Shown one piece after another: positions 21,731-32,127 of a stretch of DNA of 64,000 nucleotides (position 1 is the stretch's first letter; each line of letters starts with the position of its first letter). The stretch is from assembly GCA_030411725.1 (NCBI GenBank), contig MU839839.1, positions 682,001 to 746,000 of the forward strand. Direction: 5' to 3'. Made by a program: the position numbers and the translations under genes. The notes below the pieces were generated by a model. The model was not told the DNA's origin. It saw only the letters and a program-made list of their open reading frames with translations, and searched no databases. Source of the stretch: Echria macrotheca (taxonomy: Eukaryota > Ascomycota > Sordariomycetes > Sordariales > Schizotheciaceae).

Positions 21731-22208
21731 TTTGTGGGTCAGCGTGTAATAAAAATGGCATCACAGAGGCATGGGGATACGGAGCGTGGAGTTTACAAGG
21801 CTTTGTTTATACACTCTTTCCTTTCATATGTATTTTGGGGGTAATGTGGCTAGGTAGTTGAAGTTGCTATTGATGGCGTGTGTCGGCTGAAGAGGGGGGA
21901 AGAGAAGAGGGTGGTGTGTGTAATGCTAAAGCTGGATATTGGATCTGTGGATCTCATCATGGCGGTTTGATAACCGGACCGGACGAAGAGTGAAGCACGA
22001 AGGGAAGATGTCTGAATAGACGTTTACTCTGCCCCTCTGCCCCCTATGGCTTCTTAACTGGCTATGACGATACCTGATTGATTCCCATCCGGGAGTGTTA
22101 TTGTGAGAACTACCTTGGGTCGGGGTTCGTGTTGGGGGTGGGAGGCGGAAGGGTAGAGTTGCAATCTGTCTTCTCTGTCTGTTGACGTAGGTAGGCAGAT
22201 AGGCAGGA

Positions 22209-22210
<2 letters not shown>

Positions 22211-22240
<30 letters not shown>
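22211..22240. repeat. (TA)n microsatellite
   Basis: Uninterrupted alternating T/A tract of about 30 bases in the 1.5-kb intergenic gap. Confidence 0.9.
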
Positions 22241-22245
<5 letters not shown>

Positions 22246-22570
22246 ATACAACCTGGCTCTAGTTCTAGCCCTGGATTCTGATCTGATCGGATCGGATCTC
22301 CCCAATCCCTACCTAATAAGCACAGGTGCTCTCTCTCTCTCTCATGGCTTCCCTTTCTACTCTCCACGACAAGATACAAAGGTCAAGGTTAAACAGGAAG
22401 AGGATCAGAGGAGGTTCTTGCTTGCTTGCAAGGGACGTATTGCGACGATCTGTAGACTGGTTTCAGAAAGGGAGAGGGTCGGGTCTTGCTTTTCCCGCTC
22501 CCACTCCCGCTCTCGCAATATTTTTTTTACAGAAGTGTTCGAGATTGTATTGCGGATATGTACACTTTTG

Positions 22571-22571
<1 letters not shown>

Positions 22572-22601
<30 letters not shown>
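22572..22601. repeat. (TG)n microsatellite, about 15 units
   Basis: Uninterrupted TG dinucleotide tract, likely length-polymorphic between strains. Confidence 0.9.
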
Positions 22602-23285
22602 GCCTGAGCAAAGAAAGATAAAAGATATAAAAAGGCCAAGGGAAACTAGTGAACAATGGAAGGAGGGAGGGCATGTTCTCTACTTTTCTACTTTGCCGCT
22701 ATTCCGTACATGTGTTGAATCTTCCCTGGGTACGAAATACCTAATCGTCTATATATGTACCCAAACTCGTTTTGGAACTGGGGACCGGGAAGGCAACTGA
22801 TATGACGGGGGTATATATATATATGTAAATAACATGTTGTGGTTTCAGTTGAAGGGGGAACATGTTTGACAAGATATTTGTGAGCCGGGCCAAGGACAGA
22901 AGCGCATGGGATGGACGGGCCTGGGTACCTACCTCTCTAGATCCCAGATGAGAGACGAGAGTTTGTCAAGTGTTGGTCTCATCCATTTGTTCTTCTGTAA
23001 CCTTGAGGCTATACCTATCGCCTACAGACCACGGTTCCGACACTCTGTTCTATACTCTTCTTTACTGTTAATCCACCCAAAAAAAGTTTTCTGACGCCAA
23101 CCCTTCGTCGACTGTTCTATACCCTCCAGGCTTACTCCCCCAGGTCTCCAATATCTCCGAAAAGCGCGTTTCAAGCTTGGTATACCATCATTATTACCTT
23201 AACACCATTCCGGCAATCTATCTCTACGGAGTAGCCTAGCCTAGCTTACAAGCGCCCCGTAACCCAACTCCTCTCTCCAAAACAT

Positions 23286-25506
23286 CTACTCAATCCTCTT
23301 CTTCCCCTCCTCGGCATTGATATACCGCGCCGTGCTCAACCCACGCTCATGCCTCGCGACCAGCGGCCCGAGGATCTTATCCTTGCGGACCTTGCTAATG
23401 GTCTCGTGGTATCCCTCGGTCGCCCACGGTCGCGGATTCAACTTGGGCCAGTTGACCTACACACCTAATTAGCCCCTCTTCTCAAAAAGGTTTGCGACCA
23501 AAACACTTACGTAGAGCATGCCGTTATTAAAAATAAAGTGGATCGACCAGAGCGCGACAACCGCCCAGAAGATGAGGAAAATCCGCATTGGCCAGACCGA
23601 CGACCCAGCTCCGCGGGGGGTGAACCACCCCAGGACAAACAGAAACAGACTGAATGCCGCAACATACGGCACCGCCTGGATCAGCACGGGCCGGCGATCG
23701 GCAAAGACAAGACTGGACCCGATATTCGCCGTGCTGGGCGAGTACACCCCCAGGAACAAATCAAACGCGTCCTGGCGCGGGCCGTCGAGGAAATTGTTGC
23801 GGCAGTACCGCGTCACGGCCACATTACCGTCCTGCAGCGCGCCGCCGCGGGTCCGCTTGCCCAGACGCGTCAGGTCCGTCTTCATCGCGCCGGTGCCCGA
23901 GTAACTCTTGGACACGACATCGGCGTTGTCGGCCCAAAGGTTGCGGAACATGAACTCAAAGGCCGGGTCCTCGTCGGCGAAGCGGGAGCCCTTGGCCATC
24001 AGACCCAGATCGACAAACATGCGGTCGAGCGTCCAGCGGGCGAGCAAACTCTGGACGACGTTGGTGCGGTCGAGACAGTCCATGCAGTTGGTGCGCACCA
24101 CACTCGTCTGCTGGTTGCGCACCTCGAGACGGCCGTCGAGGCGGCTCCCTGGCATGTCCACGGCGCGGAAGTATTGCTGCGCGATGAGCGCATCGCGCAT
24201 GCGGTCGATGAGGAGCTGGGCGCGGTGCATCTGGAGCCCCTTGGTCTCGGAGTGGAAGTCGAAGTAGATGTAGTGCAGCCGGTCAAACTCGGACTGCTTC
24301 TGGCCCGGCTCGATGACATGGAACTTTTCGTCGGTCCGCTGGTCGGCCTCCCTCGACTCCTTGGGTGAGGAGACCAGCATGTCGACCATCTGCTCATATG
24401 CCTGTTTGACGCGCATTTCTCGCCCCTTTTGGTTGACCAGGTTTACCAGGTAGTTGTCTCCGTAAATGCGGATCTGCTCGTCAAAGTGCGCCTTGGCTGC
24501 TGGGAATGCAGCCTCGATGCTCCTGATCTGGATCTTGGGCGTATACTTTAACGTGTTGATCTCAGCCCAGTACGCAGGTACGCTGCCGCGTGTTTGTACG
24601 TATGACAAGATCTGCATCTCCTTGCCTTCGGCTCCGCGCTTGCCGCTCTGCATATCCGTGCTCCCTGCGAATCCGCCGAGGCCACTTCCGGTGTCATTGA
24701 GAATAACAATCTGTTCGGTTTCGTTGTAATTTGCAGCATGGCCCTGGTCATCGAGACCACGTGTGAAGTATCTCGTCCCGGCCCGGTGTCTTGATCGCCT
24801 GCTGATGAGGATGACGGTGAGGGGGGTGCCCTTGAAAGTTGTCGGCTTGATCTCGAGCATGCCGAACATAACTGGGAGAATGTAGGGATCGATTCCCGGC
24901 TGCGGCGCAGGCTGGCCCCTACCACCGAGGTTGCGGAAGTCTATGAAATCGGACTGAACGAAGCGGTTCCAAAAGAAGCGATCGTCAGCCCGCGTCCACA
25001 ACGGGCTGGACGTGTCATGCTGAGCCTGGCGTTGGAAGGAGTTTGTGAGATCGATCGAGTAGGAGAAATACATCGGCCCGGCCTTCAGAAAGCTTCGGAG
25101 GAGAGAGAGGAAACGGTCCTCATCGGGATCGTGGACTTGGCGCTCGCGCAGCGGGAAGAAGTCGGTCGACACAATCTTGTAGACCATATGCCCCTTGAGT
25201 CGGCCGACAGGCTGGGCCTTTGTAATTACAATGATGTATTTGTCTGTACCGGTCAGCGTGGGTACAGAGACAACAAACTATAACCGACAAGTCCTCACCA
25301 AGCCGTAGCTGGATCATGCCCAGGATGCCCGCAATACTTGTTTGCCGCGAGACACGCTTCCCTGCGAGGAGAGCGGCATCGGTGAGGCGGATGTCGCCGG
25401 TCGGGCGATCGATGGTAAGGGCGGGCGCATTGGGGTTGGAGGGCGACGAGAAGATGTACGAGTCGGAAGACACCTGCACATTGGTGTCGCGGTACGGGAG
25501 CGTCAT
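23286..25506 (-). CDS. SAC1: Sac1-type phosphoinositide phosphatase, ER/Golgi membrane, 703 aa
   Basis: Exons 25506-25299, 25243-23511 and 23456-23286 (2,112 nt). The SAC domain includes the CX5R(T/S) catalytic loop in RTNCMDCLDRTNVVQ (catalytic Cys and Arg present), preceded by LDRTN-type conserved context and the N-terminal IAGILGMIQLRL/KYIIVITKAQPVGRL. Two hydrophobic segments close to the C-terminus (VPYVAAFSLFLFVLGWF and IFLIFWAVVALWSIHFIF) are the usual Sac1 membrane anchors. The enzyme removes phosphate from PI4P (and PI3P) at the ER. The chosen start, MTLPYRDTNVQ, begins at the conserved N-terminus. The last exon carries a short cytosolic tail after the second anchor. Confidence 0.95.
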
Positions 25507-26259
25507 GGTGAAGCTGCAGCGTCGAAACCTCGAGCCCAAGAACAACAGCGAAAGGGAAAAGAAGGGTCGAAGAGAGCGAAGAGAAGGAAATGAATGGTCC
25601 CAAATGCCGTCACGATTGCATTGCCTCCGAGAGCACCGGAATTACTGCGATTCAGAACAAGAGCGCACTCCTCCGCCTTGGGATCCGAGGTGCAAAGGTG
25701 TCTTCTGGATTCCCTCACAATCCGCACTTTGCGGTGCTCGCCAAGTAATCGTCATCCCTGTCGCAAGCTGACGGCCAGCCAAGCTCTGACTGTGGCTCTC
25801 AACGAAGGCGCCCGGGCTCCCGCAGTGGCAATCACAATCACGTGTAGGGCACGGGCCACAGAGCAGCGCTTGCAGAAGCTCTGGCGACTCCGGGCCTGAC
25901 GTGTGCAGCGGCGGGACCCGCCCAGGCTGCCGCCTCTCAGCGGCCAAGCAGCCCTGTCTCGACAATTCCGGCTCTGGTCCCGTGGTTCACACCCATCCAA
26001 CCATTCGGCCATTCAACAAAACACATCGTCGTCTGCCCTCTGCCTTTATCGCTGACTTCGCATTTGCCTCGACCCCGTCTCATCCATCCGCGACATTCGA
26101 GCCCTTTTGGATTCTCCACCATCGACACCCCGACGCATCCATCGTCCGTTATCTCGCTCGTCCCCCGAGGTTGCTGCTTGAACCTACCGAGGCGCCGCGA
26201 TCGCTAGTGTCCTCCCGATCACCACTCCTTCACTCTCCCCCCCCCATCCCGCACTCGTC
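25507..26259. other. Divergent promoter region between SAC1 and Rab5 genes
   Basis: Outward-facing genes on both sides; the open frames within have no recognisable features. C-rich/CT-rich sequence just ahead of 26260 is typical of fungal promoters and 5' UTRs. Confidence 0.4.
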
Positions 26260-27069
26260 ATGGCTACCCGTGGACCCCCTGGCGCCCGTGCCATGAACAA
26301 CCGGTTTGCGCAGTTCAAGTTGGTACTGCTAGGTTAGTCTTCAGGCCGGATCCGACGGAAGATTAAATGCTGATACTGGGCAGGCGAGTCTGCTGTTGGA
26401 AAGAGTTCGATAGTATTGCGGTTCGTTAAGGTAAGTCGCATCCAAGAGGATTCAAAGTAACGGCAGCTGACTTGGCCAGGACCAATTCGACTCGTATAGA
26501 GAATCCACGATTGGCGCTGCTTTCCTCACACAAACCATCTCCTTGGACGAGAACACCACAGTCAAGTTTGAGATCTGGGACACGGCGGGCCAGGAGCGGT
26601 ACAAGTCCCTTGCTCCCATGTACTACCGAAATGCGAACTGCGCCGTCGTTGTCTACGATATTACACAAGCTGTATGTTTGTTTCCAAGACCGACCGAGTT
26701 ACCAGCTAACCTCAGATGTAGTCATCACTCGATAAGGCCAAGGCGTGGGTAAAGGAGCTGCAGCGCCAAGCCAACGAGAACATCATCATCGCCCTGGCTG
26801 GAAACAAGTTGGACCTGGTTACCGAACAGCCTGACAAGCGGGCCATCCCGACGGCCGACGCCGAGGCGTACGCGAAAGAGGCCGGCCTGCTCTTCTTTGA
26901 GACGTCGGCGAAGACGGCGGAGAATGTGCGGGAATTGTTCACAGCGATCGCCAAGAAGCTGCCTCTCGACCAAGCCGGCCCAAGACATGCCCGTCCCGGT
27001 CAACGGCCGGGCGTCAGTCTAGCGCCGGAGGGAGCGAATACGCAAACCGGAGGGCCATGTGCCTGCTGA
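26260..27069 (+). CDS. Rab5/Vps21-type endosomal GTPase, 219 aa
   Basis: Exons 26260-26332, 26384-26430, 26480-26671 and 26722-27069 (660 nt). G1 is split by an intron: FKLVLLG then GESAVGKSS. Switch I STIGAAFLTQTI is the Rab5 signature, followed by WDTAGQERYKSLAPMYYR (G3), AGNKLDL (G4) and ETSAKT (G5). The C-terminus ends CAC, a CXC double-geranylgeranylation motif. Rab5 proteins control early endosome fusion through PI3-kinase and tethering effectors. The small second exon (47 nt) is a feature of filamentous-fungal Rab genes. Confidence 0.95.
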
Positions 27070-27699
27070 AGGACGCAATATGCAAGGGAGTTTGCACAAA
27101 GTCTATTGTGGGGTATGTTACGCTAGAATACACGAGGCCGGGGCAGCCTGAGATCAGCATGGCGACGGCTGGTGGCACAGCGGCGAGTTGGCACCACTGA
27201 TAGAGCCCGTCACATTGTGTCACCTCGACGGTTTCGAGGGGTCAACATATCTTGGGTGGGGTCGGTAGGATGGGTGTCCTATTTAATACCTTTTCTGTGG
27301 TTTTATTCAGTCCTTAGCTCCAGGTTGAGGGCAGCACGACGCATACCGATGCGGATGGGGCGATGGGATGTGGTGGTGCATTTACGTTGTTGTACAGTAG
27401 GCAGATAGAACAACAGCTTGCCGCGACACTCTGGTAATCAACTAATTCATGGTTTGATTGGTATTTATTCGACAAGGAATTCACGAATTTACTCTGAATT
27501 TTCGAACAAGATTGAATCGTCATCGTCTGAAGGTGCCGGCTGATCCCGGCAGACCCCTGTCTCCGTTGGCCGCGGCGATTGGCAGGTGCCAGCTCGCAGG
27601 TTTGCCGAGCTCTTTTTTGCTCGTCTGCAATTGCATCTCGGCCAAAACACCACCAACCCCAACCATCGCATCGCGCCCCGCCGGCCGCTCCATTCGCTC
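27070..27699. other. Intergenic region, no gene seen
   Basis: Holds the Rab5 3' flank and the Mic60 promoter. No repeat or RNA gene seen. Confidence 0.4.
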
Positions 27700-29866
27700 A
27701 TGTTGCGGACATCACTCCGATCCGTCAGGGCGCTGGGCAGCAGGCCTGCCGCAGCTGTTGCTAGCCATCAATGGCACGCCGTAGCTGCGAGGCCTGCGGC
27801 TGTTTCGGGCCGGGTATGAGGTCATCCCAGCTCCCATTGCTCTCGTACACCCTGCTAACTGGTTGCTCCGTTCTTTCTAGAGGTACTATGCCGACGACAA
27901 GAAGCCTGTCGTTGATGCCGCCAAGCCCGCTGTCCTCCCGGCCTCCGAGACGCTGACCTCACCCGCGACGCCGCCACCACCTCCCGCCCAGACGGTCGCC
28001 CGATCCACCATCCCACCCGAGGCCGCGCCGCTGACACCGCCAAATCCCAGTCCCGATATCGTCGTGAAGACAACAGCTCCTCCGCCTCCTCCTCCGCCGT
28101 CGCCGCCGCCGATCAAGCCGAAGAAGGGGTTCTTCCGGAGGTTGCGCAACTTCGTCTTCACCCTGACTCTCCTTAGTGCTCTCGGATTTGGGGGTGGTGT
28201 CTGGTATTCGCGCATCAACGACAATTTCCATGACTTCTTCACCGAATACGTACCGTATGGCGAGCAGGCTGTTCTCTACCTGGAGGAGATGGACTTCCGG
28301 AAGCGCTTTCCCAACGTGACCGGGCGGGTTAACCCGCGCCGTGACACCGGAGAGCCCGTCAAGGTTCCGGCCCAGAGCGGTGCTTCGTGGCGCGTTGCTG
28401 ACCACGGCGAGCCTGCTGGACGGCAATCGAGCGCGGTCTCCAAGGTCACGGCCGCCAAGGATGCCGTCAAAGCCAAGGAGGTTCCCGTGATTGCTGAGGC
28501 TAAGAAAGAGACGTCGGTCGCTCCCAAGGTGGAGAAGAAGGATGAAGTCGTTGTCAAGGCAAATGACGGGGAAAAACCGCAGGTGGTTCCTGCTGTCAAG
28601 GAGTCTGCGGCGGCTGTTGCCCCGGTCGCTGTGGCTGCCCCAGCCGCCCAACCGTTCAAGGCTCCCGAGGTCGATGAACCATCACGCTGGCCGCCTGCCT
28701 CGCCGATTGACCCGCTCGCTGTCCCTGACGCTACCGAACCTGTCGTGCAGGATCTTGTGCGCATGCTGAACGATATCATCACGGTCATCAACTACGACGG
28801 CGCTAACGAGAAGTACGCCTCGACGATCTGGAAGGCTAAGAACGAATTGGAACGCGTCGGGCAGAAGATCAAGGATATCAAGACGGGCGTCGAGAAGGAG
28901 GCTGCTCAGGAGGTCAGGGCGCGGGTGGACGAGTTCGACAAGGCGGCTGTGGAGCTGGTCAACCGGATTGAGGCGGCCATGACGGCGCAAGAGAAGCAGT
29001 GGCGACACGATTTCGAAGCCGAGATGGACCGGATCCGGAAGACATACGACGAGAAGATCAAGCTTATTCAAGAACGCGAGAAAAAGATCAACGAGGAGAA
29101 GCTCGACAACAAGCTGCTTGAGCAGGCCATCGAGCTCCAGCGTCAGTTTGCCCGCGATATCAAGAAGCACGTCGAAGACGAGCGCAACGGGCGTCTTGGC
29201 AAGCTCGAGGATCTCAAGTCGGCCGTTTCTGAGCTTGAGAAGCTGACGGCTGGCTTGAACGAGGTCGTAGACACCAACTTGCGCACGCAGCAACTGCATG
29301 TCGCGGTGGATGCGGTACGCGCGAGCCTCGAGGATGCGACGCACCCACGACCGTTTATCAAGGAGTTGGTGGCGCTGAAGGAGATTGCTTCGGACGATCC
29401 GGTTGTTGATGCCGCCATTGCGTCGATCAACCCTGTGGCCTACCAGCGTGGCATCCCGACAACTGCTGAGTTAATTGACCGATTCCGCCGCGTGGCCACC
29501 GAGGTGCGCAAGGCGTCGCTACTGCCGGAGGATGCCGGTGTGGCCAGCCACGCGTCGAGCTATGTCCTGAGCAAGCTTCTCTTCAAGAAGCAGGGGCTGG
29601 CGGCGGGCGATGACGTCGAGAGTATTCTCACACGGACACAGACCTACCTGGAGGAGGGCGACCTCGACAAGGCGGCCCGCGAGATGAACGGTCTCAAGGG
29701 GTGGGCCAAGACGCTCAGCCGGGACTGGCTGAGTGAAGTGAGGAAGGTGTTGGAGGTGCAGCAGGCGCTTGATGTAAGTGTGTCTGAAGTGGTGATTGCG
29801 TACATGCTAACTTTGGTGTAGGTTATCCAGACGGAGGCGAGACTGCAAAGCTTGAGGGTGGAGTAG
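27700..29866 (+). CDS. MIC60: MICOS subunit Mic60 (mitofilin/Fcj1), 683 aa
   Basis: Exons 27700-27813, 27881-29773 and 29822-29866 (2,052 nt). The N-terminus (MLRTSLRSVRALGSRPAAAV) is a basic, acid-free mitochondrial presequence ending near SGRRYYADD. A proline-rich linker leads to the inner-membrane segment NFVFTLTLLSALGFGGGVWY. The intermembrane-space part has an Ala/Lys/Val-rich linker, a long coiled coil (about residues 320-470) and the C-terminal mitofilin signature (ALKEIASDDPVVDAAIASIN to the end). Mic60 shapes crista junctions and tethers inner to outer membrane. The terminal exon adds only 14 codons (VIQTEARLQSLRVE) and is easily missed, since reading through its intron gives an early stop. 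Confidence 0.95.
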
Positions 29867-30395
29867 CTAGATTTCTTTTGTGATGTAGTTGTACATTGGT
29901 CGGCTGTCGAACTGGCGAAAGGCGGCAGTGTATGAGATAGATAGACAGGAATTAACAAGGTCTTTGAGTGATACGTCTGTGATTTATCTTGGCTGTGTGA
30001 ATGACGGTATACATGAATTATGATTTCCGAGAACATTCGAAGATGGGTTTTATTGGTGAAACTACACGTATTTTGTTTGAATGAGGCCGGAGTGGTGATC
30101 CGGATCTGTCTTTTTCTTTATGTTCCACTCTAAATCCCGAGCTCAAATAAAAACGTCCGACTTTGCAATCCTCACCATCTTCATCTTCATTTGCCGCACG
30201 ACCTGGAATTGTGAATCGGGCCTCGCAACAGAATATTTCGAGGTAGGCTATGCAAATTTTTAATGCGAATATTATCTGACGATCTCTCAGATTCAATCTA
30301 GCATCACTGCGACAACACTCTGGCAATTGGCCTGACCGCAGCGACTGCAATCTGTTATCATCGCCGCCCACCAAAGCCCCTGGGGGGAAACATTG
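29867..30395. other. Intergenic region, no gene seen
   Basis: AT-richer 3' flank of Mic60 followed by the promoter of the folate gene. No repeat or RNA gene seen. Confidence 0.4.
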
Positions 30396-31982
30396 ATGTT
30401 ACGCCTCCGTCTCTTCACTCCCATTCGCCTTCCGTCTTCTCGCCGCCACCTATTCACAACCACAAGCACAAAAATGGCATCCTCCTCGTCGCGCACCTAC
30501 GCCGACGCCCTCGCCCGCCTCTCCCTCCTACAGTCCAACCGCGCCGTGACCTCCCTCTTCACCGCCGACTCGTCCTCCTCCACAAAAGACCTCAACGCGC
30601 TCGCCATCCCCGAGATGCTCGCCTGGCTCGCGCGCGCGGGATACACCCCTTCTTCTCTGTATGACTCAGGCATCCGCGTCGTCCACGTGGCCGGGACGAA
30701 GGGGAAGGGCAGCGTCGCGGCGCAGGTTGCGTCCATCATCGAAAAAGCCACGGGGCGGAAGGTCGGGCTGTATACCTCGCCGCATGTCGTTTCCGTGAGG
30801 GAGCGGATCCGGATCAACGGGGTGCCGGTGTCGAGGGAGGTTTTTGGACGGTATTTTTTTGAGGTCTGGGATCGGTTGAGTGAGGTTGCACGGCGGGAAG
30901 GGATGAAGGAGGAGGATGTGGACGGGGCGGGGGGGAAGCCGTTTTATTTTCGGTTTTTGACGATTTTGGGGGTGCATGTTTTTGTGAGCGAGGGGGTGAA
31001 GGATGTGGTCCTCGAGTGTGGGATTGGCGGGGAGTATGACGCGACGAATGTGGTTGATGAGAATGTGGTTACCGCCGCGGTGGTTACGCAGCTTGGGTTG
31101 GATCATGTGGGTATGTTGGGGGATACGGTGGAGAAGATTGCGTGGAATAAGGCGGGGGTTTTTAAGAGGGGGGTGAAGGGGTTTACGAGGCGGTTGGATG
31201 GGCAGCCTGGCGTGATGAGGGTGCTGAGGGAGAGGGCGGAGGAGAAGGGGGCTTTGCTGGTCGAGGTTGGGGATGAGGTTGTGCAGGCGTGGGAGGGCGT
31301 TGAGGGGGCAAGGCTGAGGGGGCCATTCCAGAAGGATAATATGGCGCTGGCGGTTGGGGCGGCGAGGGAGCATTTGATCAGGACGGGAGTTGAGTTCGAG
31401 GGCGAGTTTGGGAAGGAGGGGACTGGGTATGCTGAGCTTCTTGCGTCGATGCCGGATGCTTTCCAGGTTGGGCTCCGCGAGGCTTCATTGCGTGGACGGA
31501 GCGAGATCTTTACGGATGGGGATGGGGTTAGGTGGTTTCTGGACGGGGCGCATACCGATGATAGTCTGGCTGGAGTGAGCAAGTGGTTTGCCCAGCAGCA
31601 GGCCGAGACGGATGATGTACGTGTGCTGCTGTTCAACCAGCAGGAACGGGACGTTGCGACGCTACTCGGTGCATTGCTACGGCCTACCGAGGCTCGGTTC
31701 ACGCACGCCATCTTCACCCGGAACGAGGAGACGCCTGCGGAACCGGGGTCACCGCGCGATATGGCAGTCCAGAACCAGGCGGCCGAGACGTTCCGGGGTG
31801 CTCGTCCAGATACTGCCGTGTCTGTGACGGATTCGGTGTCTTCTGCCGTTGAGCAGATCAAAGAGATCGCCGTCGAGGCGAAGAAACATGGGAAGGGATG
31901 TGTGGTGCTGGCTACGGGTAGTTTTCATCTTGTTGGGGCTGTGCTGAGGACGATTGATCATGAATCGGATGACTTGGATTAG
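30396..31982 (+). CDS. Folylpolyglutamate synthase, paralogue A (Mur-ligase family), 528 aa
   Basis: Single exon. The ATP loop VAGTKGKGSVAAQVASII, the following GLYTSPHVVSVRERIRINGV, and LECGIGGEYDATNVV plus DGAHTDDSL are family motifs. FPGS adds gamma-linked glutamates to folates using ATP. From ATG 30396 the protein starts with MLRLRLFTPIRLPSSRRHLF, a likely mitochondrial presequence; a second in-frame ATG at 30474 (AAAATGG context, MASSSSRTY) would give a cytosolic form. Codons in the first 300 bases end mostly in C, whereas later ones are G/T-rich. A paralogue lies tail to tail 145 bp downstream. FOL3-type dihydrofolate synthase is less likely because the loop reads GTKGKGS rather than GTNGKGS. 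Confidence 0.85.
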   Translation: MLRLRLFTPIRLPSSRRHLFTTTSTKMASSSSRTYADALARLSLLQSNRAVTSLFTADSSSSTKDLNALAIPEMLAWLARAGYTPSSLYDSGIRVVHVAGTKGKGSVAAQVASIIEKATGRKVGLYTSPHVVSVRERIRINGVPVSREVFGRYFFEVWDRLSEVARREGMKEEDVDGAGGKPFYFRFLTILGVHVFVSEGVKDVVLECGIGGEYDATNVVDENVVTAAVVTQLGLDHVGMLGDTVEKIAWNKAGVFKRGVKGFTRRLDGQPGVMRVLRERAEEKGALLVEVGDEVVQAWEGVEGARLRGPFQKDNMALAVGAAREHLIRTGVEFEGEFGKEGTGYAELLASMPDAFQVGLREASLRGRSEIFTDGDGVRWFLDGAHTDDSLAGVSKWFAQQQAETDDVRVLLFNQQERDVATLLGALLRPTEARFTHAIFTRNEETPAEPGSPRDMAVQNQAAETFRGARPDTAVSVTDSVSSAVEQIKEIAVEAKKHGKGCVVLATGSFHLVGAVLRTIDHESDDLD

Positions 31983-32127
31983 ATTAGGAACCATGGCATT
32001 TGAGTCTGCGTATTTGTACCTAAAACTATAATATACCTGCTGTGAAGCACGCCAGACCTGTAGTTGAGTGGTCTACCAGATAAAAACAACCAACCGTGTT
32101 GAGACCGTTCTCTAATCTAATCCCCCC

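Larger units (their letters stand above)
21731..23285. other. 1.5-kb intergenic region with microsatellites
   Basis: This gap lies between convergent genes. It contains a (TA)n tract at about 22211-22240, a CT run at 22329-22343, a (TG)15 tract at about 22572-22601 and a short (TA)n at 22812-22824. No coding features were seen; the open frames here read through the repeats. Confidence 0.6.

Noticed and set aside
23538..24368. 276-codon plus-strand frame
   Set aside because: Antisense to the Sac1 catalytic domain; no conserved features.
30396..31982. Assignment as FOL3-type dihydrofolate synthase
   Set aside because: The ATP loop is GTKGKGS and the downstream SPHVVSVRERIRING segment matches FPGS; dihydrofolate synthases usually have GTNGKGS.
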